This document shows, in pieces, positions 34,859-42,841 of a DNA stretch of 64,000 nucleotides. A program made the translations under genes and the position numbers. The notes beneath the pieces were generated by a model. The model saw nothing but the letters and a program-made list of their open reading frames with translations. It ran no database searches and was not told where the DNA came from. Numbering within the stretch: position 1 is the first letter of the stretch; every line of letters begins with the position of its first letter. The stretch comes from Hominimerdicola alba 8 (GTDB lineage: Bacteria > Bacillota > Clostridia > Oscillospirales > Ruminococcaceae). The stretch spans positions 124,001 through 188,000 of the forward strand of contig NZ_ADKM02000091.1 in NCBI RefSeq assembly GCF_000178155.2, given 5' to 3'.

Positions 34859-36769
34859 TCATCTATTGGCAGACATTCGGGCTTTTTTAGCCTGCTTTGC
34901 TTCATACATATGTTCGTCAGCGACCTTTATAAGTTCTTCGACATCGCAGGCGGCACCTATCTCGTGTATATAAGCGCCAAAGCTGGCATCAAGCAGATAT
35001 GGCTTTTCACCTTTCGAGTTGAATTCGGATATCTTTTCAAGAAATTCTCTTCGGAACGATTCTGCTTTCGATTCATCACAGCACGGCACAAAAATGTAGA
35101 ACTCGTCACCGCCTGTCCTGCCCGCTATCTTACCTCCGATGGAACAGCTGTTTATGATCTCAGCGATCTTCCTTATGGCAAAATCGCCCTCTGCATGTCC
35201 GTAGTGGTCGTTGACTTTCTTAAGACCATCCATATCTATGACCATTGCACACGCAAGTTCATCGCGGTGCATTCTGCGTGCGGCTTCGGCAGAACGTGTT
35301 TCAAACCCCCGACGGTTGTAAAGCCCCGTAAGACCATCACGTACACTGGTATCTTCAAGACTGCTTATCAGTTCGCGGATATTGTTCTGCCTCAGCAGTG
35401 ACTCCAGTGCCACCGCCAGCGTAGCTATCCATACATTGAAGAATTCGTTGAAAATACCCGAACCCGTCATGGCGATGCTGCAATACCCGAATACCCTGTC
35501 GCCGCAGTGCATGCTGGTGACATACATCATCTTCGGGTCGTTGTCAGACTCTTCAGGAAGAAATTCCTCAGTGGAGAATACCTTGCGCTCACAGCCCTCA
35601 AAATCATGCCATTTGTCTACCATCATTGCAGGGTAGACCTTGCTTGTAGGCAGGGTCATCGCTTTTTCCAGTGAGGTCTTTCCGCTTTTCTCATCTACGT
35701 ATGTCATAAGGCAGAAAGTCCTGTATCCGCCGAAATTCACCGCATGTTCGGCAAAAGCACTCTCAAGGTCTTCTATCGATTCCACAAGGTTCATCTTAAG
35801 GGTAGCGCCGATAACATCGCCCAGATAATAATTGACAGTCCTGTTCTGCTCAGTGCTCAGATTAACGCGCCTTACTTCTTTTTTATAGTCGATGCTCTTG
35901 CATCCGCAGGTGTTGGCAAGTATAAGGCTCGCCTTTACCTTGACGAGTTTTGGACATTTCTCACCCTTTACCATCTTGTCTATCATGCGCACAGCTTCAT
36001 CAGCCACTACCTCGCGCTTGCGGTCAACAGTAGTCAGTCTTGGTATGAACGACTGACCCTCTTCAGTGCCGTCAAATCCTGTCAGTATCACATCTTCCGG
36101 CACTCGTATGCCGCGTTCTTTCAGGGCTTTGTAAAGACCCATCAACATGTAATCGTTCGCACAAACTATCGCTTCGGGACGCTCCCTGCCCTCCCCGAAG
36201 AAGAAATCTGCCGCTTCAACACTTTTGTTGAACCAGAAATTGCCCTCAAATATGCCCGCACCCTCTTCGGGAAGCCCCAGCTTCTTCATAACGACCTTGA
36301 AAGCTGCCAGCCTTGCAGCAGCATCGGGGTGTTCAAAAGGTCCCGAAAGAAAGCCTATCTCACGGCAGCCGTGAACATCGTATAGGTGCTGTACCATCTG
36401 TTCGACACCCGATGCGTCATCAAAAACTATATTGTAAAAATCCTCCATATAGCTGCTGCCGCTGATGACAGGGCAGTGCGCCTTTTCTTTTATCTGTGCG
36501 ACCAGCTTTTCTACCATTCCGTCGATAGTAAAACTCTCTTCATCAAAAATAATGCCTGCAAATTCGCCGTAAGGGATAACATCTATGAATTTGTATTCGT
36601 AGTTACCGTAATCGCGGTGCTTGCCGCCAATGATACCCATGAAATTTATGAACACCACGTTATATCCCAGTGAAGTAGCTGTGGAATTTATAGTTTCGCA
36701 GAAAGTCCTGCGATAACCTGTAGTGACCTGATTGGTGAAAACAGCAATGGATTTTCGGTTGTTAATCAT
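34859..36769 (-). CDS. diguanylate cyclase with LacI-type ligand-binding sensor
   Basis: 636 residues, soluble. Residues ~5-290 form a LacI/GalR periplasmic-binding-like fold (SIAVFTNQVTTGYRRTFCE, GCREIGFLSGPFEHPDA, PEAIVCANDYMLMGLYKALKE, ILTGFDGTEEGQS) but lack the usual N-terminal helix-turn-helix. Residues ~330-470 are a linker, perhaps GAF-like. The C-terminal ~165 residues are a GGDEF domain: DGLTGLYNRRGFE, DMDGLKKVNDHYGHAEGD, and an intact active site RTGGDEF near residue 555. It likely makes c-di-GMP in response to a sugar. Start at 36769 has GGAGA about 9 bp upstream. Its promoter shares an operator with the GH67 operon. Confidence 0.85.
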   Translation of the reverse strand: MINNRKSIAVFTNQVTTGYRRTFCETINSTATSLGYNVVFINFMGIIGGKHRDYGNYEYKFIDVIPYGEFAGIIFDEESFTIDGMVEKLVAQIKEKAHCPVISGSSYMEDFYNIVFDDASGVEQMVQHLYDVHGCREIGFLSGPFEHPDAAARLAAFKVVMKKLGLPEEGAGIFEGNFWFNKSVEAADFFFGEGRERPEAIVCANDYMLMGLYKALKERGIRVPEDVILTGFDGTEEGQSFIPRLTTVDRKREVVADEAVRMIDKMVKGEKCPKLVKVKASLILANTCGCKSIDYKKEVRRVNLSTEQNRTVNYYLGDVIGATLKMNLVESIEDLESAFAEHAVNFGGYRTFCLMTYVDEKSGKTSLEKAMTLPTSKVYPAMMVDKWHDFEGCERKVFSTEEFLPEESDNDPKMMYVTSMHCGDRVFGYCSIAMTGSGIFNEFFNVWIATLAVALESLLRQNNIRELISSLEDTSVRDGLTGLYNRRGFETRSAEAARRMHRDELACAMVIDMDGLKKVNDHYGHAEGDFAIRKIAEIINSCSIGGKIAGRTGGDEFYIFVPCCDESKAESFRREFLEKISEFNSKGEKPYLLDASFGAYIHEIGAACDVEELIKVADEHMYEAKQAKKARMSANR

Positions 36770-36827
36770 ATGTATCATCTCCGAACAAAAGAATTGCAGC
36801 AAAAACATTCTTACATCATTTAATAAT

Positions 36828-36872
36828 ATTATACCACGACACCAATTCAAAGTCAATACAAATTATTGCGAA
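36828..36872 (-). promoter_or_regulatory. promoter and operator of the GGDEF sensor gene
   Basis: On the minus strand: TTGACT (36851-36856), 17-bp spacer, TATAAT (36828-36833). The -35 is overlapped by TTCGCAATAATTTGTATTG (36854-36872), nearly identical to the site on the GH67 promoter. Confidence 0.72.
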
Positions 36873-36946
36873 ATGAAGCACTGTACGTTCAAAAATTGCC
36901 AAAAAAAGTTCACATTAAGTAAAAATTAACACCAATTCAGACAACA

Positions 36947-36981
36947 TTCGCAATAAACGGTGCGTTTGGCGCAATTATTGA
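36947..36981 (+). promoter_or_regulatory. further TTCGCAATAA site upstream of the solute-binding gene
   Basis: TTCGCAATAA at 36947-36956 followed at about 36970 by GCGCAATTATTGATAAG. This repeats the core of the GH67/GGDEF operator, about 215 bp upstream of the solute-binding promoter. I see no gene in 36770-37266. Confidence 0.45.
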
Positions 36982-37162
36982 TAAGAAAATATCTTAAAAA
37001 GATAATATAATGTTATCAGGATAAGGAATGGGGCAGCACGAAATTATCGGGAATGTTCATTTAAAGTTTGAATTGGCGCTTTATGGCAAAATTTACACAT
37101 TGTTTATTGGCTCTTCGGCAAAATTGACGAAATTTCATCTTCAAAAATGTGATAAAAGCGAA

Positions 37163-37191
37163 TTGACTTTAGGTGAACAAACTGTTAAAAT
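37163..37191 (+). promoter_or_regulatory. promoter of the solute-binding lipoprotein gene
   Basis: TTGACT (37163-37168), 17-bp spacer, TAAAAT (37186-37191). Confidence 0.7.
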
Positions 37192-37266
37192 AATATTTGC
37201 ATAGTAGTGTTGCAGGCGTCGGCACGAAAAAGACATGACGCTTTTGATCAAGGAGGGTATTTTATT

Positions 37267-38703
37267 ATGAAAATGACAAAGAGATTTCTTGCAGGTCTGT
37301 TTGCTCTGACCATGTGCGTAGGCATGGCAGCATGCGGTAGCGATTCGGGTAATGACGGCGAAGCAAGTTCTGTTAAAGCTAAAGAGATCGCGCAGGAAGA
37401 TAAGGATAAGCTGAACGAAGTGGCACAGAACAAACTGGATACCACTGAGCTTGAGAATAAGACCATCAGGTTCCTTTCCCACTGGGATATCAACCCCAGC
37501 GAGGGCGGCGTTGTAGGTGCAGATCTTCAGATGTTCTGGGATACCTATGACGGTAAGATAGAGTATGTACAGACCACATGGGAAAACCGTTATCAGGATC
37601 TTGCGAAGATGGTAATGGCGAATGACTCGCCCGACTTCTTCTCCGCAATGGATATGGACGGCTTCCCTAAGGGCGCAATAAAGGCTATGTTTGAGCCTAT
37701 CGATGACTATGTTGACCTTGACAGCGAGCTGTGGGCACCTGCAAAGGCAACCTGCGATGCGTTCGTGTTCAACGGCGGTCACTATGTTGCAGGTATACAG
37801 TCCTATCCTCAGTATGTATGTGTTTATAACACAAAGACCATCGAGGAGAACGGTCTGGACGATCCTGCTGAACTTTATTACAATGACGAGTGGACTTGGT
37901 CTAAGTTCACTGAGATGTGTACCGAATTCACCAATCAGGAAGAGGAGAAGGTAGGTCTTGACGGCTGGTGGTATGCAGCAGCGCTGAACGATACCTGCGG
38001 TGTTCCTCTGATCGGTCTTAAGGACGGTAAACTTGTCAATAATATGGAAGATCCTAAGGTAGCAAAGGTTCAGGAACTGATGTACAATCTGGGCAAGAAC
38101 GATGTATTCTTCGACAGAGCATCCAATAACTGGTCTATCAGAGGCGATGGCACAACAGGTCTTGGCGTTGGTACTTATCAGACCTTGTTCTATCCTGTTG
38201 GTCTGTGGGGCATTGAGGGTACTCCCGAGAGCGTAAGCGCATTCGGTGATGTTGAAGCAGGCGAGATCATGTTCGTACCAATGCCCAGAATGGACGACAG
38301 CGATACTTACTGGGTAACTTCCAGAGTTGATGGCTATCTGCTCTGCAAGAATGCTCCTAACCCCAAGGGCTTCGCAGCATATATGAACTGCCGTATGGCT
38401 ACACTGAGCGAAGCTGATGAGATCGGCAGAAAGCAGCACATCGAAGACTATAAGTGGAACGACGACATGATGAAGATGAGAGATGAAGTTATTGCACTTT
38501 GTAACGATCACCCTCTGTATGACTTCCAGGAAGGTGTATCTGAAGAACTCAAGACCACTATGGAGACCGTTCGTCAGGCTACTGTACTTACAGGCGGCGG
38601 CGCTACCACATGGACTCAGTGTGTTGAAGAGAACAAGGCTTCTGTTGACTACCTGCTGAAGGAAGCTAACGAGAATATACAGTCTGAGCCTACTGCTGAG
38701 TGA
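37267..38703 (+). CDS. ABC sugar-binding lipoprotein (family 1 extracellular SBP)
   Basis: 478 residues. Lipoprotein signal peptide with lipobox GMAAC (Cys23), an acidic linker, then a family 1 extracellular solute-binding fold (IRFLSHWDINPSEGG, TWENRYQDLAKMVMANDSPD, GLGVGTYQTLFYPVG, DGYLLCKNAPNPKGFAAYMN). Such proteins deliver oligosaccharides to ABC importers. No permease gene is adjacent; the only sugar-ABC ATPase in the window is 31 kb away, so partners lie elsewhere. Start at 37267 follows GGAGG. The upstream region carries a site like the GH67 operator, which hints at xylo- or uronyl-oligosaccharide uptake (inference). Confidence 0.87.
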   Translation: MKMTKRFLAGLFALTMCVGMAACGSDSGNDGEASSVKAKEIAQEDKDKLNEVAQNKLDTTELENKTIRFLSHWDINPSEGGVVGADLQMFWDTYDGKIEYVQTTWENRYQDLAKMVMANDSPDFFSAMDMDGFPKGAIKAMFEPIDDYVDLDSELWAPAKATCDAFVFNGGHYVAGIQSYPQYVCVYNTKTIEENGLDDPAELYYNDEWTWSKFTEMCTEFTNQEEEKVGLDGWWYAAALNDTCGVPLIGLKDGKLVNNMEDPKVAKVQELMYNLGKNDVFFDRASNNWSIRGDGTTGLGVGTYQTLFYPVGLWGIEGTPESVSAFGDVEAGEIMFVPMPRMDDSDTYWVTSRVDGYLLCKNAPNPKGFAAYMNCRMATLSEADEIGRKQHIEDYKWNDDMMKMRDEVIALCNDHPLYDFQEGVSEELKTTMETVRQATVLTGGGATTWTQCVEENKASVDYLLKEANENIQSEPTAE

Positions 38704-38785
38704 TTAATTACGCTTTCCAGATATTACGCATTGATCGTGTGCAAGCAATTGATGCGAAAAATATCCTTCATTTTTACCCTACGAG

Positions 38786-38813
38786 AAGACCGAGGTTCTG
38801 CCTCGGTCTTTTC
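38786..38813 (+). terminator. terminator between the lipoprotein and acetyltransferase genes
   Basis: AAGACCGAGG pairs with CCTCGGTCTT over a TTCTG loop, followed by TTC. Located just before the ribosome site of the next gene. Confidence 0.75.
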
Positions 38814-38834
38814 GGTTGTAAGGAGGTCAATAAT

Positions 38835-39464
38835 ATGTGCGAGATAAACAAACTTCACACAGGCGAACTCTATCTGCCTAACGACAGCGCTATCCTCGAA
38901 GAACAGGTAAGGTTCCTTGACAGACTCTATGACTATAATCACACCCGCCCCACTGAGTCAGCAAAGCGCGAAGCTATGCTGAAAGAGATGTTTGCCGAAA
39001 TAGGCGAGGGCTGTTATATCGAGCCGCCTTTCCACGCAAATTTCGGCGGAAAACACTGCCATTTCGGTAAGATGGTCTATGCCAATTTCAACCTTACACT
39101 GGTGGACGACACGCATATCTACGTGGGCGATTACACAATGTTCGGACCGAACGTGGTGGTGGCATCAGCAGGACACCCGCTTAATGCGGCGCTCAGGACT
39201 GACGGCTACCAGTATAATATGCCTGTTCACATCGGAAAATGCTGCTGGATAGGCGCGGGTGTCATTATCGTACCCGGCGTGACCATCGGTGATAACGTGG
39301 TCATCGGCGCAGGCAGCGTGGTCACTAAGGATATCCCGTCAAATGTTCTTGCGTTTGGCGACCCCTGCAAAGTCCATCGTAATATAGGTGACCATGACCG
39401 CGAGTTTTACTTCAAAGACAGAAGGATACCCGATGAACTCCGCGAGAGATATCATCTGAAATAA
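38835..39464 (+). CDS. maa: maltose/galactoside O-acetyltransferase family protein
   Basis: 209-residue left-handed beta-helix acetyltransferase using acetyl-CoA. N-terminal MAT helix (LYLPNDSAILEEQVRFLDRLYDYN), hexapeptide repeats (IYVGDYTMFGPNVVVASAGHP with the catalytic His, VHIGKCCWIGAGVIIVPG, GDNVVIGAGSVVTKDIP). Probably acetylates accumulated sugars, which removes them from the cell; the true substrate is unknown. Start at 38835 follows AGGAGG; codons upstream are in the terminator. A MITE-like element begins 5 bp after its stop. Confidence 0.85.
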   Translation: MCEINKLHTGELYLPNDSAILEEQVRFLDRLYDYNHTRPTESAKREAMLKEMFAEIGEGCYIEPPFHANFGGKHCHFGKMVYANFNLTLVDDTHIYVGDYTMFGPNVVVASAGHPLNAALRTDGYQYNMPVHIGKCCWIGAGVIIVPGVTIGDNVVIGAGSVVTKDIPSNVLAFGDPCKVHRNIGDHDREFYFKDRRIPDELRERYHLK

Positions 39465-39602
39465 AAATTATGACTATCCCTTTAGCACACCAACTAAAAA
39501 TGCGGTAAACAAAAGGATAATTGAGCACCATACGCCAAGAACCTTAAGTTCTGTATAGCCGCTGTTTTTGTGGTGTGTCAGCGGGATAACCACAATAAAA
39601 AT
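39460..39602 (+). mobile_element. MITE-like element, full 125-bp copy with 9-bp target duplication
   Basis: Element 39469-39593, nearly identical to the copy at 34660-34784. It is flanked by the perfect 9-bp duplication AATAAAAAT (39460-39468 and 39594-39602). The left duplication overlaps the acetyltransferase stop codon, so it inserted right at the gene end. Confidence 0.88.
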
Positions 39603-39640
39603 AGCCCGAAAGCGTGAAACATACCGCTTTCGGGCTTTTG
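39603..39640 (-). terminator. bidirectional terminator
   Basis: AGCCCGAAAGCG (39603-39614) pairs with CGCTTTCGGGCT (39625-39636), with T-rich tracts on both strands. Serves the minus-strand nitroreductase-iorBA unit and possibly the plus-strand acetyltransferase gene. Confidence 0.82.
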
Positions 39641-39643
39641 TGT

Positions 39644-40138
39644 TTATAGATAATGTATTCGGCTCTCGTCAAACCTGTCCTGCTGCGGACGGCTTTCTGC
39701 GGGGTATCCCACAGGTATCACCGCGAATACCCGCATTCCTTTGGGATTTCCAAGAACTTTCTCGGCGGCAGTCATTCTGTCCTCCAGCGGTGCGGCGCAC
39801 AGCCACACTCCGCCAAGTCCCTGCGCGGTTATCTCCAGCAGAATGTTCTCGGTAGCGCATGATAAGTCTATCTCTGCAAATTCGCCCCAGCGCAGTCCCT
39901 CTGTCCTGTAACAGGGGACTATCACAGCAGGTGCCCCCGCCGCACAGCCTGCATATGGGCTTATCTTTGAAAGCGCTTCTATCTTAGCCTTGTCGGTCAC
40001 CACGAAAAATTCCCACGGCTGCTGATTGCCCGCTGAGGGCGCAGCCATCGCCGCTTTGAGTATCTTTGTGAGCTTTTCCTGCTCAACAGGTCTGTCCTCA
40101 AATTTTCTTATGCTGACCCTTGTGAATATCTCGTCCAT
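39644..40138 (-). CDS. nitroreductase-family protein
   Basis: 164-residue FMN-dependent oxidoreductase of the nitroreductase family. RVSIRKFEDRPV near the N-terminus and APSAGNQQPWEFFVV form the FMN-binding region, GLGGVWLCA the second block, and VIPVGYPAE the C-terminal one. It is a short clostridial form. Physiological substrate unknown. It lies one base after iorB in the same direction and so is probably the last gene of the ior operon. Confidence 0.85.
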   Translation of the reverse strand: MDEIFTRVSIRKFEDRPVEQEKLTKILKAAMAAPSAGNQQPWEFFVVTDKAKIEALSKISPYAGCAAGAPAVIVPCYRTEGLRWGEFAEIDLSCATENILLEITAQGLGGVWLCAAPLEDRMTAAEKVLGNPKGMRVFAVIPVGYPAESRPQQDRFDESRIHYL

Positions 40139-40139
40139 G

Positions 40140-40712
40140 CTATATCTCCAGTCTTAGCGCCTTTACATTCATCTCGACAAACTGCGGCTTTACCGTCTTT
40201 TTCATGACTTCCTCCACCGCATCTATGTCAAAAGGCAGAACGCCCGTCTTTACAGCCTGACCCAGCATCACCATGTTTAGTGCGCGGGGCGACCCGACTT
40301 CCTTGCACGCCGCTTCGCCGTCAATAGTTTTCAGGTCGTCTACTTTCTTCGCCAGATATTCAAGCATCTCGCTGCCGTTGTAGCTGCTGCCTTTCAGCGC
40401 CGCAGTTACAGGCATTATCGGGTGTGTGTTGACTATCACCTTGCCGCCCTCTTTCAGATAAGGCAGCATGCGCACTGCTTCGGCAGGCTCGAAAGCTATC
40501 AGCAGGTCAGCAGTCTTTTCTGGGAACATCGGGCAGTAAAGCCCGTCACCCAGCCTCAAAAAACTGAAAACGCTGCCGCCTTTCTGTGCCATACCGATAG
40601 TTTCCGCGCTCATTACAGGAATATCCTGCGCCATAGCCGATGCCGCTATCAGCTTTGAGGTCAGCACTATGCCCTGTCCGCCAACGCCGCAAATAAGTAT
40701 GTTATTCTGCAT
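40140..40712 (-). CDS. iorB: indolepyruvate ferredoxin oxidoreductase, beta subunit
   Basis: Gamma-type domain of 2-oxoacid:ferredoxin oxidoreductases, 190 residues (NILICGVGGQGIVLTSKLIA, SAETIGMAQKGGSVFSFLR, DLLIAFEPAEAVRML). With IorA it oxidatively decarboxylates aryl pyruvates from aromatic amino acids to acyl-CoA, reducing ferredoxin, or runs in reverse for amino-acid synthesis. Its start overlaps the iorA end by 11 bp. Confidence 0.92.
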   Translation of the reverse strand: MQNNILICGVGGQGIVLTSKLIAASAMAQDIPVMSAETIGMAQKGGSVFSFLRLGDGLYCPMFPEKTADLLIAFEPAEAVRMLPYLKEGGKVIVNTHPIMPVTAALKGSSYNGSEMLEYLAKKVDDLKTIDGEAACKEVGSPRALNMVMLGQAVKTGVLPFDIDAVEEVMKKTVKPQFVEMNVKALRLEI

Positions 40713-42522
40713 TTTCGCCGCCTCCTATCGCATTTACGGGACATACCTGCGAACACAGCCCGCAGCCCGTACACAGGCTTGCTTCGATAGCCGCCTTGCC
40801 GTCCTTTATCACCAGACCGGGACAGCCCAGAGAATTTATGCACTTCTTGCAGTTGATGCACTTGACGCTGTCGATGACTGCGGGTGCTTTGCCCTTTATC
40901 AGCACCGCACATGGCGACTTGAATATGATAGCCTTAACGCCCTTTTCTGCCGATACACGCTTTACGCAGTCAACAGCCGCATCAAGTTTCAGGGGATCGA
41001 CCGTTTCAACAGTCTTCACGCCGATGCCCCTCAGCACAGCTTCTATGCTTACCTTGTCTACCACCTGACCCATCATCGTCCTGCCTGTACCGGGGTGCGG
41101 CTGATGACCTGTCATAGCGGTGGTCGAGTTGTCCAGCACCACAAGGGTCATGTCAGCCTGATTGTACACCGCGTTGATAACGCCTGTTATAGCCGATGCA
41201 AAGAAAGTCGAGTCGCCCACAAAAGCGAAGCAGTTAGTATCGGGTTCTATCCTGCCGATGCCCTGTGTGATGTTCACGCCTGCACCCATGCAAAGGCAGG
41301 TGTCCACCATGTCGAGGGGCATGGCGTTGCCCAGTGTGTAACAGCCGATGTCGCCGCAGAAAACGCTCTTTTTGCCTTTCATCGCCTGCTTTACCGCGAA
41401 GAACGATGCCCTGTGCGGACAGCCCGCGCACAGCACAGGCGGTCTTACAGGCAGTGGGGGAACATCTTCTGCTTTTTCCTCAGCAGTCAGTTCAACGCCC
41501 ATGAACTGCGAAACAGCCCTCTTCACCGAAGCACAGGTGTTCTCGCCCGCAGGCGGTATGTGACCTGTCAGCTTGCCGATTATCTTTGTCTTAAGCCCGT
41601 ATTTTCCGCATACGAATATCAGCCCGCGCTCAATTACAGGGTCGAGTTCCTCTATGCACAGCACTTCCTCAAGACCGCCGTTCGCCGTCAGGAATTCAAC
41701 TGCCGCTTCCTCAGGGAACGGGAAAGGCGTGCCGACCTTGAATATCTCAGGCGAAACGCCCAGCGCCTTTACAGCTTCCATCGTGTAAGTGTAGCTTATG
41801 CCGTGTGTCGCGATGCCCCGTCTGCCGCCGTTTGCGGTAACAGGGTTCAGCCCGCTTTCGCTGAACACTTTTGAAAGACAGACATTCCTCTTCTCTATCG
41901 CGCCGTGTGCCGCAAAAGAAAGTCTTGGGAATATCACCCACTTCGAGGGGTCACGTACAAATCCCTCAGGCGCATTCTTTTTACATTCGTCCTCGTCCTT
42001 TACCTCTATGGAAGCATAGCCGTGACAGACACGGGTAGTCGGTCTGAACAATACAGGTGTGTGGTATTCCTCCGAATACTCGAACGCCTTCTGTATCATG
42101 TCATACGCTTCCTGCACCGACGACGGGTCAAAGCAGGGGAGTTTTGAGAACTCCGCGAACTTTCTGGTGTCCTGTTCTGTCTGCGACGATATCGGACCGG
42201 GGTCATCAGCCACCATAATGACCATGCCGCCCTTTACTCCGATATAAGCAAGGCTCATCAGCGGGTCAGAAGCCACGTTAAGCCCCACCTGCTTCATAGT
42301 CACCATAGTGCGCGCGCCGCTGTAAGCCGCGCCTGCGCCCAGTTCAAGCGCCGCCTTTTCGTTTACCGACCACTCAACATACAGACTGCCGTCATTACAC
42401 TTAGCAGTCGTTTCCAGCACCTCCGTAGAGGGTGTACCGGGATACCCCGAGATAACATTCAGCCCCGCCGCTATCGCACCTCTTGCGATTGCCGCGTTGC
42501 CCATCAAAAATTCCTTGTGCAT
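40702..42522 (-). CDS. iorA: indolepyruvate ferredoxin oxidoreductase, alpha subunit
   Basis: 606 residues combining pyrimidine-binding, thiamine-diphosphate-binding and ferredoxin domains. N-terminal GNAAIARGAIAAGLNVISGYPGTPSTE; TPP region GDIGCYTLGNAMPLD and FVGDSTFFASAITGVINA; a CAGCPHR motif before it; C-terminal two [4Fe-4S] ferredoxin motifs CINCKKCINSLGCPG and CTGCGLCSQVCP. First gene of an iorA-iorB-nitroreductase operon. The 316-bp gap upstream carries several inverted repeats and no clear consensus promoter. Confidence 0.94.
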   Translation of the reverse strand: MHKEFLMGNAAIARGAIAAGLNVISGYPGTPSTEVLETTAKCNDGSLYVEWSVNEKAALELGAGAAYSGARTMVTMKQVGLNVASDPLMSLAYIGVKGGMVIMVADDPGPISSQTEQDTRKFAEFSKLPCFDPSSVQEAYDMIQKAFEYSEEYHTPVLFRPTTRVCHGYASIEVKDEDECKKNAPEGFVRDPSKWVIFPRLSFAAHGAIEKRNVCLSKVFSESGLNPVTANGGRRGIATHGISYTYTMEAVKALGVSPEIFKVGTPFPFPEEAAVEFLTANGGLEEVLCIEELDPVIERGLIFVCGKYGLKTKIIGKLTGHIPPAGENTCASVKRAVSQFMGVELTAEEKAEDVPPLPVRPPVLCAGCPHRASFFAVKQAMKGKKSVFCGDIGCYTLGNAMPLDMVDTCLCMGAGVNITQGIGRIEPDTNCFAFVGDSTFFASAITGVINAVYNQADMTLVVLDNSTTAMTGHQPHPGTGRTMMGQVVDKVSIEAVLRGIGVKTVETVDPLKLDAAVDCVKRVSAEKGVKAIIFKSPCAVLIKGKAPAVIDSVKCINCKKCINSLGCPGLVIKDGKAAIEASLCTGCGLCSQVCPVNAIGGGENAE

Positions 42523-42545
42523 TTTAACACGCTCCTATTCAAAAT

Positions 42546-42700
42546 GGGGGCTGACCACGTTCGACACAGTCAACGTTGCCCCCAATCCCCAAACATCAGC
42601 TTTGCTGATGTTGCGCTCAACCTCGGCGTGAGGGTTATCGCTTCACTCTCAAAATGCCCCTACAGGTCGTTTTGTTCGTTCCCGCGATAACGCGCCGAGG
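42546..42700. other. inverted-repeat cluster between iorA and the pullulanase gene
   Basis: Three dyads in 155 bp: GGGGGC (42546-42551) with GCCCCC (42578-42583); ACATCAGC-TTT-GCTGATGT (42593-42611); and CCTCGGCG...TTATCGC (42621-42641) with GCGATAA...CGCCGAGG (42684-42700). The remainder of 42523-42838 shows no gene. Confidence 0.5.
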
Positions 42701-42807
42701 GTCGCTGTTTGCCATGACCGAAGGCTTTGCCGCGCCCTCAATATTCTGTTTAAAACTATTTATAATTGGGACAATTCCCACGTTAAACCGCGATTTTTTC
42801 GTTAATG

Positions 42808-42841
42808 TCAATAATTATGAATTATGAATTATGAATTATTA
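42808..42841 (-). repeat. TAATTCA heptamer repeat abutting the pullulanase stop
   Basis: On the minus strand, the stop TAA is followed by three TAATTCA units and then TAATTATTGACAT. Same element type and orientation as after uxaA and pssA. Confidence 0.75.

Noticed and set aside
36770-37266. c-di-GMP riboswitch near the GGDEF gene
   Set aside because: I looked for the conserved class I and II cores in this and other leaders and saw none; the sequence is AT-rich promoter DNA.
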